Of a stretch of 64,000 nt of DNA, positions 16,903 through 25,628 are shown one piece after another. The notes below the pieces were generated by a model. It did not search any database. It worked only from the letters and a program-made list of their open reading frames with translations, and had not been told where the DNA came from. Source of the DNA: Haloarcula sp. H-GB4. Lineage in GTDB: Archaea > Halobacteriota > Halobacteria > Halobacteriales > Haloarculaceae. The DNA lies in the NCBI RefSeq assembly GCF_030848575.1, contig NZ_JAVDDX010000001.1, forward strand, positions 930,001 to 994,000. The letters run 5' to 3'. Each line of letters starts with the position of its first letter. Position 1 is the first letter of the stretch. A program made the translations under genes and the position numbers.

Positions 16903-17628
16903 TCAGCTGTCCACGGATTCCTGTAACCGTGCGAGACTGGTCAAAACCGGATACGTCCAGAGTTGCTCTTCGTACATATATGTGCAGAACTCGTGTGTCT
17001 CGAACCGGTGAACGCTTGAGTGGAGTTGGTCCTGTCGTTCCTGTAGAAGCGCTGTAACGTCGTTTTGGAACGTCTCGCGATACCACTCAGGAACGACTGT
17101 GCTGTCGAGCGTCTCAATGATCTCCTGCAGACTGCTGTGGTACTCCTGCATCGATTCCTGTTCGATTTTGACAGCGCGGTCCAGCGAGGTCCGTTCGTCG
17201 ATTGCTTGCTCAGTCGCGGCCACCAGCGAACGCTTGATCGGCGGCGAGAGCCCGACGTTCGTCTCAGGGTGAAACAGCGCTGCGTAGTCCGGCCCGAACT
17301 CGATAGCAACGTTCTCCACCAGCGACTCGTCGTACACCGACTCGTAGTGATCGACAGCCAGCACCGTGTCGGCGTAGGCGTCCCGTAGCGCTTCAACGGG
17401 GTCGGATACGGACTGTCGACTTCGCGCACCGACGGGGGAGGAGGGCTGTTCGGCGGGGTCGACGGCACGCACACGCTGTAGAAAGTCCTCGAGCCCGTCT
17501 TGCTCGGCTGCAAGCTCGGTGTGCTCCCTGTCGAGCACTGTGAGAGCCGTCTCTACCGGCTCGAGAATGTGGTCTCGCCATGTGTGCAGGAACCACTGCG
17601 TGCCGTCCTGCGCAGGCGTCGTTGACAT
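16903..17628 (-). CDS. Haloarchaeal helical protein, DUF7260-like
   Basis: A 241-aa, nearly all-helical, soluble protein with several coiled-coil stretches (about 18-55, 80-105 and 140-215). The pattern of helices and the motif near the C-terminus (EFCTYMYEEQLWTYPVL) resemble a haloarchaea-specific family I know as DUF7260; that name is from memory and unverified. No catalytic motif is visible. It is monocistronic with a long AT-rich upstream region. Confidence 0.7.
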   Translation of the reverse strand: MSTTPAQDGTQWFLHTWRDHILEPVETALTVLDREHTELAAEQDGLEDFLQRVRAVDPAEQPSSPVGARSRQSVSDPVEALRDAYADTVLAVDHYESVYDESLVENVAIEFGPDYAALFHPETNVGLSPPIKRSLVAATEQAIDERTSLDRAVKIEQESMQEYHSSLQEIIETLDSTVVPEWYRETFQNDVTALLQERQDQLHSSVHRFETHEFCTYMYEEQLWTYPVLTSLARLQESVDS

Positions 17629-18163
17629 ACTAGTCTCTCGTTCAGTAACAACAATAAGTGTTTTAGTTACCCGTCAACACCACCGTGTTCTGTACGGTTA
17701 TTTATAAAGGATATCGGACAGCGGCGTTGCGTCCGCGGTGTGTCCTGCGGTTTCAATCTATCGACAATTACAGCTCGCACCGAACCGTATCTGACTGCAA
17801 GAGCAAGACATATAACCCATATTTACCCACAAACCGGTTCCATATAGAACTATACAAAACGTAAAATACGGTATAATATAGAAGTCCCGAGATATGCGAT
17901 TGTATTGCTATTATAAAATCCATATATTCCCTAATTCTCGTGGCATAAGAGAGATATAAATTTAAATACTGGCCACACGCACTCTGGTGCTTAAGCTACG
18001 GCCTGGTCTACGCTTCGGCTTCCACCAACTCCATAGAGCGGTATCCATAGAGTCTGATTATGTCAGATATTGACAGGTGTCGGTTACCAGCGGCCGGTCT
18101 GTTGGTCTGGCTGCCCATCGTTTACATCCGGGTTTTAAATAATGACGGCAACTCTACTCGGTA
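17629..18163. other. Gene-free AT-rich divergent region
   Basis: A 535-nt gap between the DUF7260-like gene (minus) and the IclR gene (plus). It contains several TATA-like stretches: 17701-17708 (TTTATAAA), 17951-17965 (two overlapping AT boxes) and the IclR box at 18133-18140. No open frame of gene quality occurs. The box near 17960 has no gene at the expected distance and could drive a small RNA. Confidence 0.55.
18133..18140 (+). promoter_or_regulatory. TATA box of the IclR-type regulator
   Basis: TTTTAAAT lies 24-31 nt ahead of the ATG at 18164, as expected for a leaderless transcript. It supports 18164 over another ATG at 18142, which opens a different frame with no protein similarity. 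Confidence 0.65.
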
Positions 18164-18970
18164 ATGACCGACGACGCCAACACACAAAACACGGGCCGGC
18201 GGATACAGTCCGTGGAGAACGCCTGCGAGATCATCGAAGCCGTACAGGAGTCACACAGCGCGACGTTGCAGGAACTGAGCGAACGAATCGAGCTTTCCCA
18301 GGGAACGCTTCACACATATCTTGCGACGCTGACCGACTGTGGCTTCCTCACGAAGGACGACGACACGTACCAGCTCGGCTTTCGATTCGTCACGATGGGC
18401 GAACACGTCCGTAACGAGACGGAGCTCTACACTGCTGGACAGGAGGAAGTAGACAAACTGGCCGACAGATCCGGTGAGTACGTCCATCTAGTCGTCGAAA
18501 ACGACGGTCGCGAAGTCGCCATCTACGAACGGCGGGGCGAACATGCCGTCGGAATGGACTACCACCTCCAGCTGCGGGAGGCACCACAACACCTCCACGA
18601 CAGCGCTTCGGGCAAGGCAATCCTCTCATGTCTCCCGGACGAGCGCGTTGAGAAAATAATCGACCGGGAAGGCCTTTCACGACAGACACAGCACACGATT
18701 ACGGACCGAGAAACACTTCGTGACGAGCTAGAAACTATCCGGGAGCGGGGATACGCAACGAACGACGAGGAAGAGATCCGTGGCCTCCGGGCGATCGGTG
18801 CGCCGATTCTGGACAACGATGGGACCGTCGTCGGCGCGGTCAGTGTGACTGCACCGACCAGCCGTCTGAAAGGGGCCCGCTTCGACACCGAAATTCCTGA
18901 GATGGTGATGGAGGCAGCCAACCTCATCGAGGTCAATCTCGAAATGACCTCGTTCGACCGGAGCACGTAA
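18164..18970 (+). CDS. IclR family transcriptional regulator
   Basis: A 268-aa IclR-type regulator. Residues ~15-75 are the winged HTH (VENACEIIEAVQE, then a recognition helix in LSQGTLHTYLATL). Residues ~90-260 are the GAF-like effector domain with the usual SGKAILSCLPDE and a late GAVSVTAPTSRLKG. The arginine deiminase genes of Halobacterium are controlled by an IclR-type protein, ArcR, and this copy precedes glutamate dehydrogenase, arginase and aminotransferase genes, so it is a candidate regulator of arginine/ornithine catabolism (inference). It is separated from them by 724 nt and has its own promoter. Confidence 0.9.
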   Translation: MTDDANTQNTGRRIQSVENACEIIEAVQESHSATLQELSERIELSQGTLHTYLATLTDCGFLTKDDDTYQLGFRFVTMGEHVRNETELYTAGQEEVDKLADRSGEYVHLVVENDGREVAIYERRGEHAVGMDYHLQLREAPQHLHDSASGKAILSCLPDERVEKIIDREGLSRQTQHTITDRETLRDELETIRERGYATNDEEEIRGLRAIGAPILDNDGTVVGAVSVTAPTSRLKGARFDTEIPEMVMEAANLIEVNLEMTSFDRST

Positions 18971-19694
18971 CAGCCTCGTCATACGCTCGTCACTGTGTGT
19001 CGGCGACGACCACTAACCGACGACGGCCTCAGGCCACTCCAATTTGGATTACTCAAATCACAGGTGTGCTGCTGTGACGATGGAACGGAGCGATTGTCCC
19101 GTCGAGCGATCAATAATAACAGTCGTACCACCGTTAGTAGCCAAGCCACGATAGCACAGCGGATCGGATAGTCGTGGTTGTAGGCAGTCTACGGTGGGGT
19201 ACTACGAGATTGGTACCTGTTATCGCCGGCATGCCTCGGTATAGTACCCCGTTGCTACGATACCAAGCTTGCTTTTGACTTGCTCAAACTACTTATTGTC
19301 ACCCAACTCCGGTAGACAGACGCGCTGTAGCGCGCATACGGTATGCTCTGTGGCATCATGCGCACGTTCATGCAAGTACCGCAATCACTCTCAGATTGAG
19401 TATATCAAGCGTATATTCCAGCAGTATTTCACAGATAAAGCGTTAGATGGGCTTAAAATCTTCTGTAATTGGCTTGAGAAGGCGTTATTAACTTTTGCTA
19501 TGTTCAAACTAGTTGTCCCGTAGACAGTCCCAAATGTTTATTAACAATACCGGTATTGGTGCCGATACACTGTCTCACTCCAGCCGTCGGATGCTGACAG
19601 TCAAGACGGAACCAGCGTCTGAACAACTCAGCGTACTCGCCCCATTGGTCCCGAAGCGAGTGGGCGTACGCACCACCGAACCCACAACCCAATC
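18971..19694. other. Gene-free region before glutamate dehydrogenase
   Basis: A 724-nt region. It contains an AT-rich stretch (about 19270-19540) with an open frame of 84 codons that I do not trust as a gene, because it shows none of the acidic haloarchaeal bias and ends in sequence that looks like a mobile-element remnant. Two similar blocks flank it (TCAAACTA near 19284 and 19504, GTAGACAG at 19312 and 19520). The TATA box and palindrome of the next gene lie at 19537-19558. Confidence 0.5.
19537..19558 (+). promoter_or_regulatory. TATA box abutting a perfect 14-bp palindrome
   Basis: TTTATTAA (19537-19544) is followed at once by CAATACCGGTATTG (19545-19558), a perfect 14-bp palindrome. A protein bound there would cover the space between the TATA box and the expected start of transcription near 19570. 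The next gene, glutamate dehydrogenase, begins at 19695, so the transcript would have a leader of about 125 nt. The regulator is unknown; the IclR-type protein encoded upstream is one candidate. Confidence 0.55.
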
Positions 19695-20978
19695 ATGAGC
19701 ACACAGAAGGAGCCATCAGAGCAAGCGACAGACGAGGACGAATCGCCAATCGCGACTGCCCGCCACCAGCTGGAGCAAGCAGCTGAACACCTTGACCTTT
19801 CTGAGGGGATGCTTGAGCAGCTCCGCCACCCATCGAAAACAGTCGAGGTATCTGTTCCGATCCGCCGAACCGACGGGAGCGTTGAGGTGTTCAGCGGGTA
19901 TCGCGTCCAGCACTTCGAGATCAGGGGGCCGTATAAAGGCGGTATGCGATACCACCCGAGCGTCTCCGCCGAGGAGTGCACGGCGCTAGCGATGTTGATG
20001 ACGTGGAAGTGTGCGGTGATGGACCTGCCCTTCGGCGGCGCGAAGGGTGGCATCGTCGTCGATCCGTCGACGCTCGATGCACAGGAGACCGAGCAGTTGA
20101 CGCGTCGGTTCGCCGAGGAACTACGCGAAGTCGTTGGACCGACGAAAGACATCCCCGCACCCGATATGGGGACCGACGAGCAGACCGTCGCCTGGTTCAT
20201 GGACGCGTATTCAATGCAGGAAGGCGAGACGGTCCCCGGCATTGTGACTGGCAAACCGACAGCGGTTGGCGGGACACACGGCCGTGAGGAGGCACCCGGC
20301 CGAAGCGTCGCTATCGTCGCCCGCGAAGCACTCGACTACTACGACGGAAACATCGATGGTGCGACTGTCGCCGTCCAGGGCTTCGGTGCCGTGGGCGCGA
20401 ACGCCGCACGCCTGCTTGACTCGTGGGGTGCGTCTGTCGTCGCTGTCAGCGATGTGGACGGCGGCATCTACGACGAATCCGGGCTCGATATCGAATCGAT
20501 TTCGGCTGACGGCGACGAACACGGCCAGCTGGGGGCTGTTGACGCACCACGTCAGGTATCCAACGCCGAGTTGCTGGAACTCGATGTCGATGTCCTCATT
20601 CCTGCAGCAGTCGGGAACGTCCTAACCGAGGAGAACGCTGCAGACGTACAGGCGAGCATTATCGTCGAAGGGGCGAACGGCCCGACAACGACAGCGGCCG
20701 ATACAGTGTTCAAGGAGCGCGACATCCCAGTCATCCCGGATATCCTCGCGAACGCCGGCGGCGTCACCGTGAGCTACTTCGAATGGCTCCAGCACATCAA
20801 CCGACGGAGCTGGTCCCGTGAAGAAGTCAACGACGAACTCGAAGCCGAGATGCTCGATGCCTGGGAGGCCCTGCAGGCTGAGGTCGAGGACCGTGATGTC
20901 ACGTGGCGAACAGCTGCCTACATCGTCGCGCTTTCGCGAATCGGTGACGCTATGAACGCTCGTGGACTATGGCCGTAA
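19695..20978 (+). CDS. gdhB: Glutamate dehydrogenase
   Basis: A 427-aa Glu/Leu/Phe/Val dehydrogenase interconverting glutamate with 2-oxoglutarate and ammonia. The N-terminal domain has the glycine-rich [11 protein letters not shown] and the catalytic Lys region [15 protein letters not shown]; the Rossmann half has [12 protein letters not shown]. Specificity for NAD or NADP is not certain from sequence. It is followed after 6 nt by arginase, which points to a catabolic role: arginine to ornithine to glutamate to 2-oxoglutarate. The gene symbol is a paralogue label of the haloarchaeal type and is tentative. Confidence 0.93.
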   Translation: MSTQKEPSEQATDEDESPIATARHQLEQAAEHLDLSEGMLEQLRHPSKTVEVSVPIRRTDGSVEVFSGYRVQHFEIRGPYKGGMRYHPSVSAEECTALAMLMTWKCAVMDLPFGGAKGGIVVDPSTLDAQETEQLTRRFAEELREVVGPTKDIPAPDMGTDEQTVAWFMDAYSMQEGETVPGIVTGKPTAVGGTHGREEAPGRSVAIVAREALDYYDGNIDGATVAVQGFGAVGANAARLLDSWGASVVAVSDVDGGIYDESGLDIESISADGDEHGQLGAVDAPRQVSNAELLELDVDVLIPAAVGNVLTEENAADVQASIIVEGANGPTTTAADTVFKERDIPVIPDILANAGGVTVSYFEWLQHINRRSWSREEVNDELEAEMLDAWEALQAEVEDRDVTWRTAAYIVALSRIGDAMNARGLWP

Positions 20979-20984
20979 CAACGG

Positions 20985-21932
20985 ATGTCGCTTCAGTCCA
21001 CCCACTCGCGAGACCGTAGTCGTCCCGTGTCACCTGTCGCGGTGCTCGGTGTCCCGTTCGCCCTCGGTGCCGACCGGCGCGGCGTCGACATGGGCCCGTC
21101 AGCGATTCGCTACGGCGGCCTCACCGCTGCGCTTGATACGGCCGGCGTCGACTACACTGACGTCGGAGACCTTTCAGCGCCGACGCTACAGTCCCAACCG
21201 GCGTCCGACGACAACAGTGCGAAGTACCTCGACGCTATCGCGGAAATGACCGATACACTTGCCGACCGGGTGGCGACAGAAATAGCCGACGGGAGCGTGC
21301 CGCTGGTGTTAGGTGGCGACCATTCTATCGCGATGGGCACGATGCGCGGTGCGGCTCAGACGACCGAACTCGGCGTCATCTGGTTCGACGCCCACGGCGA
21401 TTACAACACCCCGACTACGTCGCCCAGCGGGAACGTCCACGGGATGCCGCTTGCGGCCGCCCACGGCTACGGCGACTTCGCAGAGATGCCGTGGGCCACC
21501 GCCCCGAACGTTGCCGAGGAGAACACCGTCATCGTCGGCGCGCGGAGCCTCGATGCCGACGAACGAGCAGTCCTCCGCGAGAGTGACATCTCCGTCTTCA
21601 CGATGGAAGACATCGACAGTCGGGGTATCGGCCCAGTCACTGATGAGGCACTCGACATCGCGACCGATGGGGTCGATGACATCCACGTGAGCCTTGACCT
21701 CGATTGGCTTGACCCGGACGATGCACCGGGGGTCGGGACACCGGTTCCCGGCGGCGTCACCTACCGGGAGGCGCATACGGCGATGGAACGGGTCGCCGAC
21801 CGCGACGCCGCCGAATCGGTGCTGCGCTCGCTTGATGTTGTCGAGGTCAACCCCATCCTCGACCAGCGCAACACGACGGGCGAGCGAGCGGCCGAACTCG
21901 CCGCTAGCGCGTTCGGCAAGCGGATCCTGTAG
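20985..21932 (+). CDS. rocF: Arginase
   Basis: A 315-aa ureohydrolase. The binuclear manganese ligands are all there: GGDHS, WFDAHGDYNTP and SLDLDWLDP (S-x-D-x-D-x2-D-P). The SPSGNVHGMPLA segment is the substrate loop of arginases rather than of agmatinases, so arginine to ornithine plus urea is the likely reaction. It directly follows glutamate dehydrogenase and precedes the ornithine-type aminotransferase and a polar amino acid transporter, which supports the assignment. Agmatinase activity is the main alternative. Confidence 0.88.
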   Translation: MSLQSTHSRDRSRPVSPVAVLGVPFALGADRRGVDMGPSAIRYGGLTAALDTAGVDYTDVGDLSAPTLQSQPASDDNSAKYLDAIAEMTDTLADRVATEIADGSVPLVLGGDHSIAMGTMRGAAQTTELGVIWFDAHGDYNTPTTSPSGNVHGMPLAAAHGYGDFAEMPWATAPNVAEENTVIVGARSLDADERAVLRESDISVFTMEDIDSRGIGPVTDEALDIATDGVDDIHVSLDLDWLDPDDAPGVGTPVPGGVTYREAHTAMERVADRDAAESVLRSLDVVEVNPILDQRNTTGERAAELAASAFGKRIL

Positions 21933-21997
21933 CCCAGTTTCGAACCGCAGCAAGGACCCAGCTATGTGGCCAGTACGCGGGCCCGGAACACAGTGAT

Positions 21998-22004
21998 TTA
22001 TTAC
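21998..22004 (+). promoter_or_regulatory. TATA box of the aminotransferase gene
   Basis: TTTATTA lies 23-29 nt before the ATG at 22027. The aminotransferase therefore probably has its own leaderless promoter besides any read-through from arginase. Confidence 0.5.
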
Positions 22005-22026
22005 TAATGATTGTTATTGTGATAAC

Positions 22027-23349
22027 ATGGACCGCGATACTGCGGAGCCGCGTGTCGATAGTATGCCTGGCCCACAGAGCAGCGAGTGGGTCGAGTACCA
22101 TCACGAAACCGCCGCGCCGAGTACGTACGTGTACGAATTCGTCTGGGACATCACTGAGGACGCAATCGGCCCGTTCTGTACAGACGCGGACGGCAACGTC
22201 CTGCTAGATTTTACCTGTCACGTCGCCGCATCGCCGCTCGGGTACAATAACCCGAAGGTGCTCGACCGTGCCGACGAGTTCGACATGGTCGACCCGCTGA
22301 AGATCGCCGGTCAGGACTTCTACATCAGCACCGGCGGCTCACCCGACGAAACGTCGCTACCGGGGCCCGCCCACCTGATGGATAGACTGACCGATATTAC
22401 CAGCCAGTACGACTTCGACACCGTCTTCCTCTCGAATTCTGGTGCCGAGGCCGTCGAGAACGCGATGAAGATTTGTTACGATAACTGCGAGACGCCGAAG
22501 TACGGCATTACCTTCGACGGCGCGTTCCACGGTCGGACGCTGGGGGCGCTATCGCTTAACCGTTCGAAGTCCGTCTACCGTCGAAAATTCCCCGAAATCA
22601 GCGGGATTCACGACGTGGAGTACTCCGAGGCCGGCGTCGAGCGCCTCCGTTCGAAGCTCGACGCAGACACTGGCCACATCCCGCCCGAGGAAGTCGCGTT
22701 CCTCATCTTGGAGCCGATACAGGGCGAAGGCGGCTATCGCGTTCCGAACCCCGAGTTCCTCTCAGCCGTCGACGACCTCTGCCGGGAACACGATATCCCG
22801 ATCATCGCTGACGAAATCCAGTCAGGAGTGGGCCGCACTGGCGAGATGTGGGCCGTTGACCACTACGACATCGAACCGGATGTCATCACGAGCGCGAAAG
22901 CACTTCGGGTCGGCGCGACCGTCTCCCGGTCGGACATCTTCCCGTCCGAAACGTCACGGCTCTCCTCGACGTGGGGGGCCGGCGACATCCTCGGCTCGAT
23001 GCGCGGCGCGCTGACTCTCGCTGCTATCGAGGACCATGATCTGGTGGACAACGCCGCCGAGAAGGGGACGTACTTCATGGATCGGCTCCGCGATATCTCG
23101 GCGGGCCGTTCGCTGGTCGAAGACGTGCGCGGCCTCGGCTTGATGACCGCGCTGGAGTTCGATACGGCTGATCGACGCGACGCTGTGATGGAAACTGCGC
23201 TCCAGCACGGCCTCCTCACGCTCGGCTGTGGCCAGAAATCTCTCCGGCTTCTTCCGCCACTCGACGTCACCGAGCGCGAACTGGAACTCTGTCTCGACAT
23301 CCTCGATTCGGTGTTTACCGAGGTTGCAGGCGCTGTCGCGTCCGCCTGA
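22027..23349 (+). CDS. Class III aminotransferase (ornithine or 4-aminobutyrate type)
   Basis: A 440-aa PLP-dependent fold-type I enzyme. Seen: SNSGAEAVENAMK (phosphate loop), EPIQGEGGY, ADEIQSGVGRTGEMW with the pyridine-binding Asp, and the PLP Lys in ITSAKALRVG. The last part ends in the usual RLLPPL strand. Its closest pattern is the archaeal omega-aminotransferase group that includes GabT and ornithine aminotransferase. The arginase just upstream makes ornithine its most likely substrate, giving glutamate semialdehyde/pyrroline-5-carboxylate. The dehydrogenase that would finish the route to glutamate is not in this window. Confidence 0.85.
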   Translation: MDRDTAEPRVDSMPGPQSSEWVEYHHETAAPSTYVYEFVWDITEDAIGPFCTDADGNVLLDFTCHVAASPLGYNNPKVLDRADEFDMVDPLKIAGQDFYISTGGSPDETSLPGPAHLMDRLTDITSQYDFDTVFLSNSGAEAVENAMKICYDNCETPKYGITFDGAFHGRTLGALSLNRSKSVYRRKFPEISGIHDVEYSEAGVERLRSKLDADTGHIPPEEVAFLILEPIQGEGGYRVPNPEFLSAVDDLCREHDIPIIADEIQSGVGRTGEMWAVDHYDIEPDVITSAKALRVGATVSRSDIFPSETSRLSSTWGAGDILGSMRGALTLAAIEDHDLVDNAAEKGTYFMDRLRDISAGRSLVEDVRGLGLMTALEFDTADRRDAVMETALQHGLLTLGCGQKSLRLLPPLDVTERELELCLDILDSVFTEVAGAVASA

Positions 23350-23370
23350 CCCTCGCGACTTCTGCGGTAA

Positions 23371-23385
23371 CCGAAATGTTAAAAT
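23371..23385 (+). promoter_or_regulatory. BRE plus TATA box of the amino acid ABC operon
   Basis: CCGAAA (BRE-like, 23371-23376) followed by TGTTAAAAT (23377-23385) lies 24-38 nt before the ATG at 23409. This is the clearest promoter in the window and drives the four-gene transporter operon. Confidence 0.7.
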
Positions 23386-23408
23386 ATGACTGATTCGACT
23401 GTGGCACT

Positions 23409-24197
23409 ATGCCACGAGAGGCACGCGTAGACAGACGGAGGTATCTGCAGGCAATTGGTGGCACTGTCGCGACCCTGTCGGTCGCTGGCTGTCAATCGGG
23501 CAGCGGGGACTCACAGACGCTTACCGCGGGCACAGCGCCGGGCTTTCCGCCGTTTGAGATGAAACAGGACGGCGAACTCGTCGGCTTCGACGTCGAGTTG
23601 CTGGAAGCCGTTGTCGCGGCGTCGGAGTACGAACTGAGCGGCTGGGAAGAACTTGAGTTCAAATCACTTATCCCGGCGCTGAACAACGGGAATGTCGACG
23701 TCGTCGCAGCGGGCATGACGATCAACGACGAACGCGACGAAGCGATCGACTTCTCCGACCCGTACTACAGTTCGAATCAGGCCATCATCGTCCGAGAAAG
23801 CGGGTCGTTCTCACCGTCGTCGCTGGATGACCTCTCCGGGGCGACAGTCGGGGCACAGAAGGGGACAACCGGCGAATCCGTTATCAAGGACCAGCTCATC
23901 GAAGCGGGGACGATTCAAGAGTCTAGCTACAACGCGTACGGTAACTACGTGCTCGCTGTTGAGGATCTGCTGAACGAAAACGTCGACGTCATCATCATCG
24001 ACGTCCCTGTCGCGAACTCGTTCGTGGCAGACCGCTCCATCGAATCCGCGTTCGTCCACGAGACTGGCGAGCAGTTCGGTTTCGGAATTCAGTCCGGCAA
24101 CAACGAACTCGCAGGTGCGCTCAACAGCGGGCTGACCACCGTTGAGGACGATGGGACGTACCGGGACCTGACCGAGAAGTGGTTCGGACAAAAGTGA
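23409..24197 (+). CDS. Polar amino acid ABC transporter, substrate-binding lipoprotein
   Basis: A 262-aa periplasmic binding protein type 2. The N-terminus has a Tat-like Arg-Arg-Arg and a lipobox ending at Cys28 (VAGC). The family signature GFDVELLEAV is present, as is the ligand loop AAGMTINDERDEAIDFSDPYY, typical of lysine/arginine/ornithine and glutamine/histidine binders. Neighbouring arginase and aminotransferase genes favour a basic amino acid. First gene of an operon with two permeases and an ATPase. Confidence 0.9.
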   Translation: MPREARVDRRRYLQAIGGTVATLSVAGCQSGSGDSQTLTAGTAPGFPPFEMKQDGELVGFDVELLEAVVAASEYELSGWEELEFKSLIPALNNGNVDVVAAGMTINDERDEAIDFSDPYYSSNQAIIVRESGSFSPSSLDDLSGATVGAQKGTTGESVIKDQLIEAGTIQESSYNAYGNYVLAVEDLLNENVDVIIIDVPVANSFVADRSIESAFVHETGEQFGFGIQSGNNELAGALNSGLTTVEDDGTYRDLTEKWFGQK

Positions 24198-24201
24198 GGC
24201 C

Positions 24202-24879
24202 ATGGAAGCAATACTTCAGGTCGCCGACTGGCTGTTCGTCGTCGACAACCTTGGACTGTTGCTCGGTGGGACAGCTGTTACCGTCGCGCTCACCGTAGCC
24301 AGCATTCTCCTGGGATTTGCAATCGGGTTCCCGGCCGGTGCGATAGAGGTGTACGGCTCGGACAGAGCCCGTCGGCTGGTCGAACAGGTCGGGGTTGTCC
24401 TTCGTGGCACTCCGCTGCTAGTCATCATTATGATCCTGTACTTCGGCCTGTCCGTCTCCAGTAGCGCGTTCGTCACGGCGACCATCGCGCTTGGGCTCCG
24501 GAGCGCCGCCTACCAGTCCCAGATCTTCCGCGGTGCGCTCCAGAGCGTCGACGATGGGCAACTCGAAGCGGCACGCGCCGTCGCGATGTCCCGGTTCGAA
24601 GCGATCCGGCACGTTGTCGTCCCGCAGGCGCTCCGCCGGAGTGTTCCGGGCTTCCAGAACGAGTTTACTATCGTCCTCAAGGACACGAGCATCGCCATCA
24701 TCATCGGTATCGGTGAACTGCTGACGACAGGACAGAACCTCTACGAAGGCGGCCAGTCGACGGCGGCACTCGAGATATTCCTCGCCGTCAGCCTTGTCTA
24801 CTTCGTGCTGACGTTCGCGACGAACCGGTCACTCGACAGACTCAGCGACTACTACGCGGTACCGGAGGGAACGACATGA
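24202..24879 (+). CDS. Polar amino acid ABC transporter permease
   Basis: A 225-aa permease of the His/Glu/Gln/Arg family (HEQRo) with five membrane segments. The EAA loop reads EAARAVAMSRFEAIRHVVVPQALRRSVPG and is complete. It lies 4 nt after the binding protein and overlaps the ATPase start by 4 nt. With the second permease it would form the membrane pair of the transporter. Confidence 0.92.
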   Translation: MEAILQVADWLFVVDNLGLLLGGTAVTVALTVASILLGFAIGFPAGAIEVYGSDRARRLVEQVGVVLRGTPLLVIIMILYFGLSVSSSAFVTATIALGLRSAAYQSQIFRGALQSVDDGQLEAARAVAMSRFEAIRHVVVPQALRRSVPGFQNEFTIVLKDTSIAIIIGIGELLTTGQNLYEGGQSTAALEIFLAVSLVYFVLTFATNRSLDRLSDYYAVPEGTT

Positions 24880-25628
24880 CACAGCCACTACTCTCAATCG
24901 ACGATCTGCACAAGTCCTACGGGAGCGAGGAGGTACTGGAAGGCGTTGGCCTCGAGATGGATCAAGGCGACGTGACGGTCCTCATCGGCCCCAGCGGCTC
25001 GGGCAAGTCCACGCTGCTCCGGTGCGTGAACCGGCTAACCGAGATCAACAGCGGCCGGATTGCGCTCGATGGGGAAGACGTGACTGGGGTCGACACCGAC
25101 GTCAACGAACTGCGAAAGCAGGTCGGCATGGTGTTTCAGGATTTCAACCTCTTTGCGCATCTGACCGCGCTCGAAAACGTCACGCTCGGCCCAAAGAAAG
25201 TACTCGGGATGGACGCTGCCGACGCCAAGGCAGCCGGACGGAACCACCTCGAACAGGTCGGATTGCTGGAGCAGGCGGACTCCTACCCCGCGGAACTCTC
25301 CGGCGGACAGAAACAGCGTGTCGGCATCGCCCGCGCACTCGCGATGGACCCGGAACTGTTGCTGTTTGACGAGCCGACCAGCGCGCTCGACCCCGAACTT
25401 GTCGGCGAAGTCGTCGAAGTGATGCGTGACCTCGCTGCCGAGGGCATTACGATGCTCGTGGTCAGTCACGAGATGGACTTCGCCCGGTCGGCCGCATCTG
25501 ACATCGTGTTCCTCGATGACGGCGAGATTGTCGAGCATGGCCCACCGGAGCAACTGTTCCAGAACCCCACAGCGGATCGAACCGAACAGTTCTTGAGCAG
25601 ATTGCACGCGCACGAGGAAACGGCATGA
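24876..25628 (+). CDS. Polar amino acid ABC transporter ATPase
   Basis: A 250-aa ATPase of the GlnQ/ArtP type. Walker A GPSGSGKST, Q-loop FQDFNLF, signature LSGGQKQR, Walker B LLLFDEPTSALDPE and switch His VVSHEM are all intact. The genes around it overlap by 4 nt on each side, so stoichiometric co-translation is likely. Confidence 0.95.
   Translation: MTQPLLSIDDLHKSYGSEEVLEGVGLEMDQGDVTVLIGPSGSGKSTLLRCVNRLTEINSGRIALDGEDVTGVDTDVNELRKQVGMVFQDFNLFAHLTALENVTLGPKKVLGMDAADAKAAGRNHLEQVGLLEQADSYPAELSGGQKQRVGIARALAMDPELLLFDEPTSALDPELVGEVVEVMRDLAAEGITMLVVSHEMDFARSAASDIVFLDDGEIVEHGPPEQLFQNPTADRTEQFLSRLHAHEETA

Noticed and set aside
19269-19523. An 84-codon frame upstream of glutamate dehydrogenase
   Set aside because: Composition is unlike the host (Cys, Lys and Phe rich) and no start signal or family is seen. 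It may be a mobile-element relic; I kept it only as part of the gap description.
19284-19527. Pair of similar blocks as terminal repeats of an insertion sequence
   Set aside because: The two blocks match only in short pieces (TCAAACTA, GTAGACAG) with different spacing, and no transposase lies between them, so I do not call an element.
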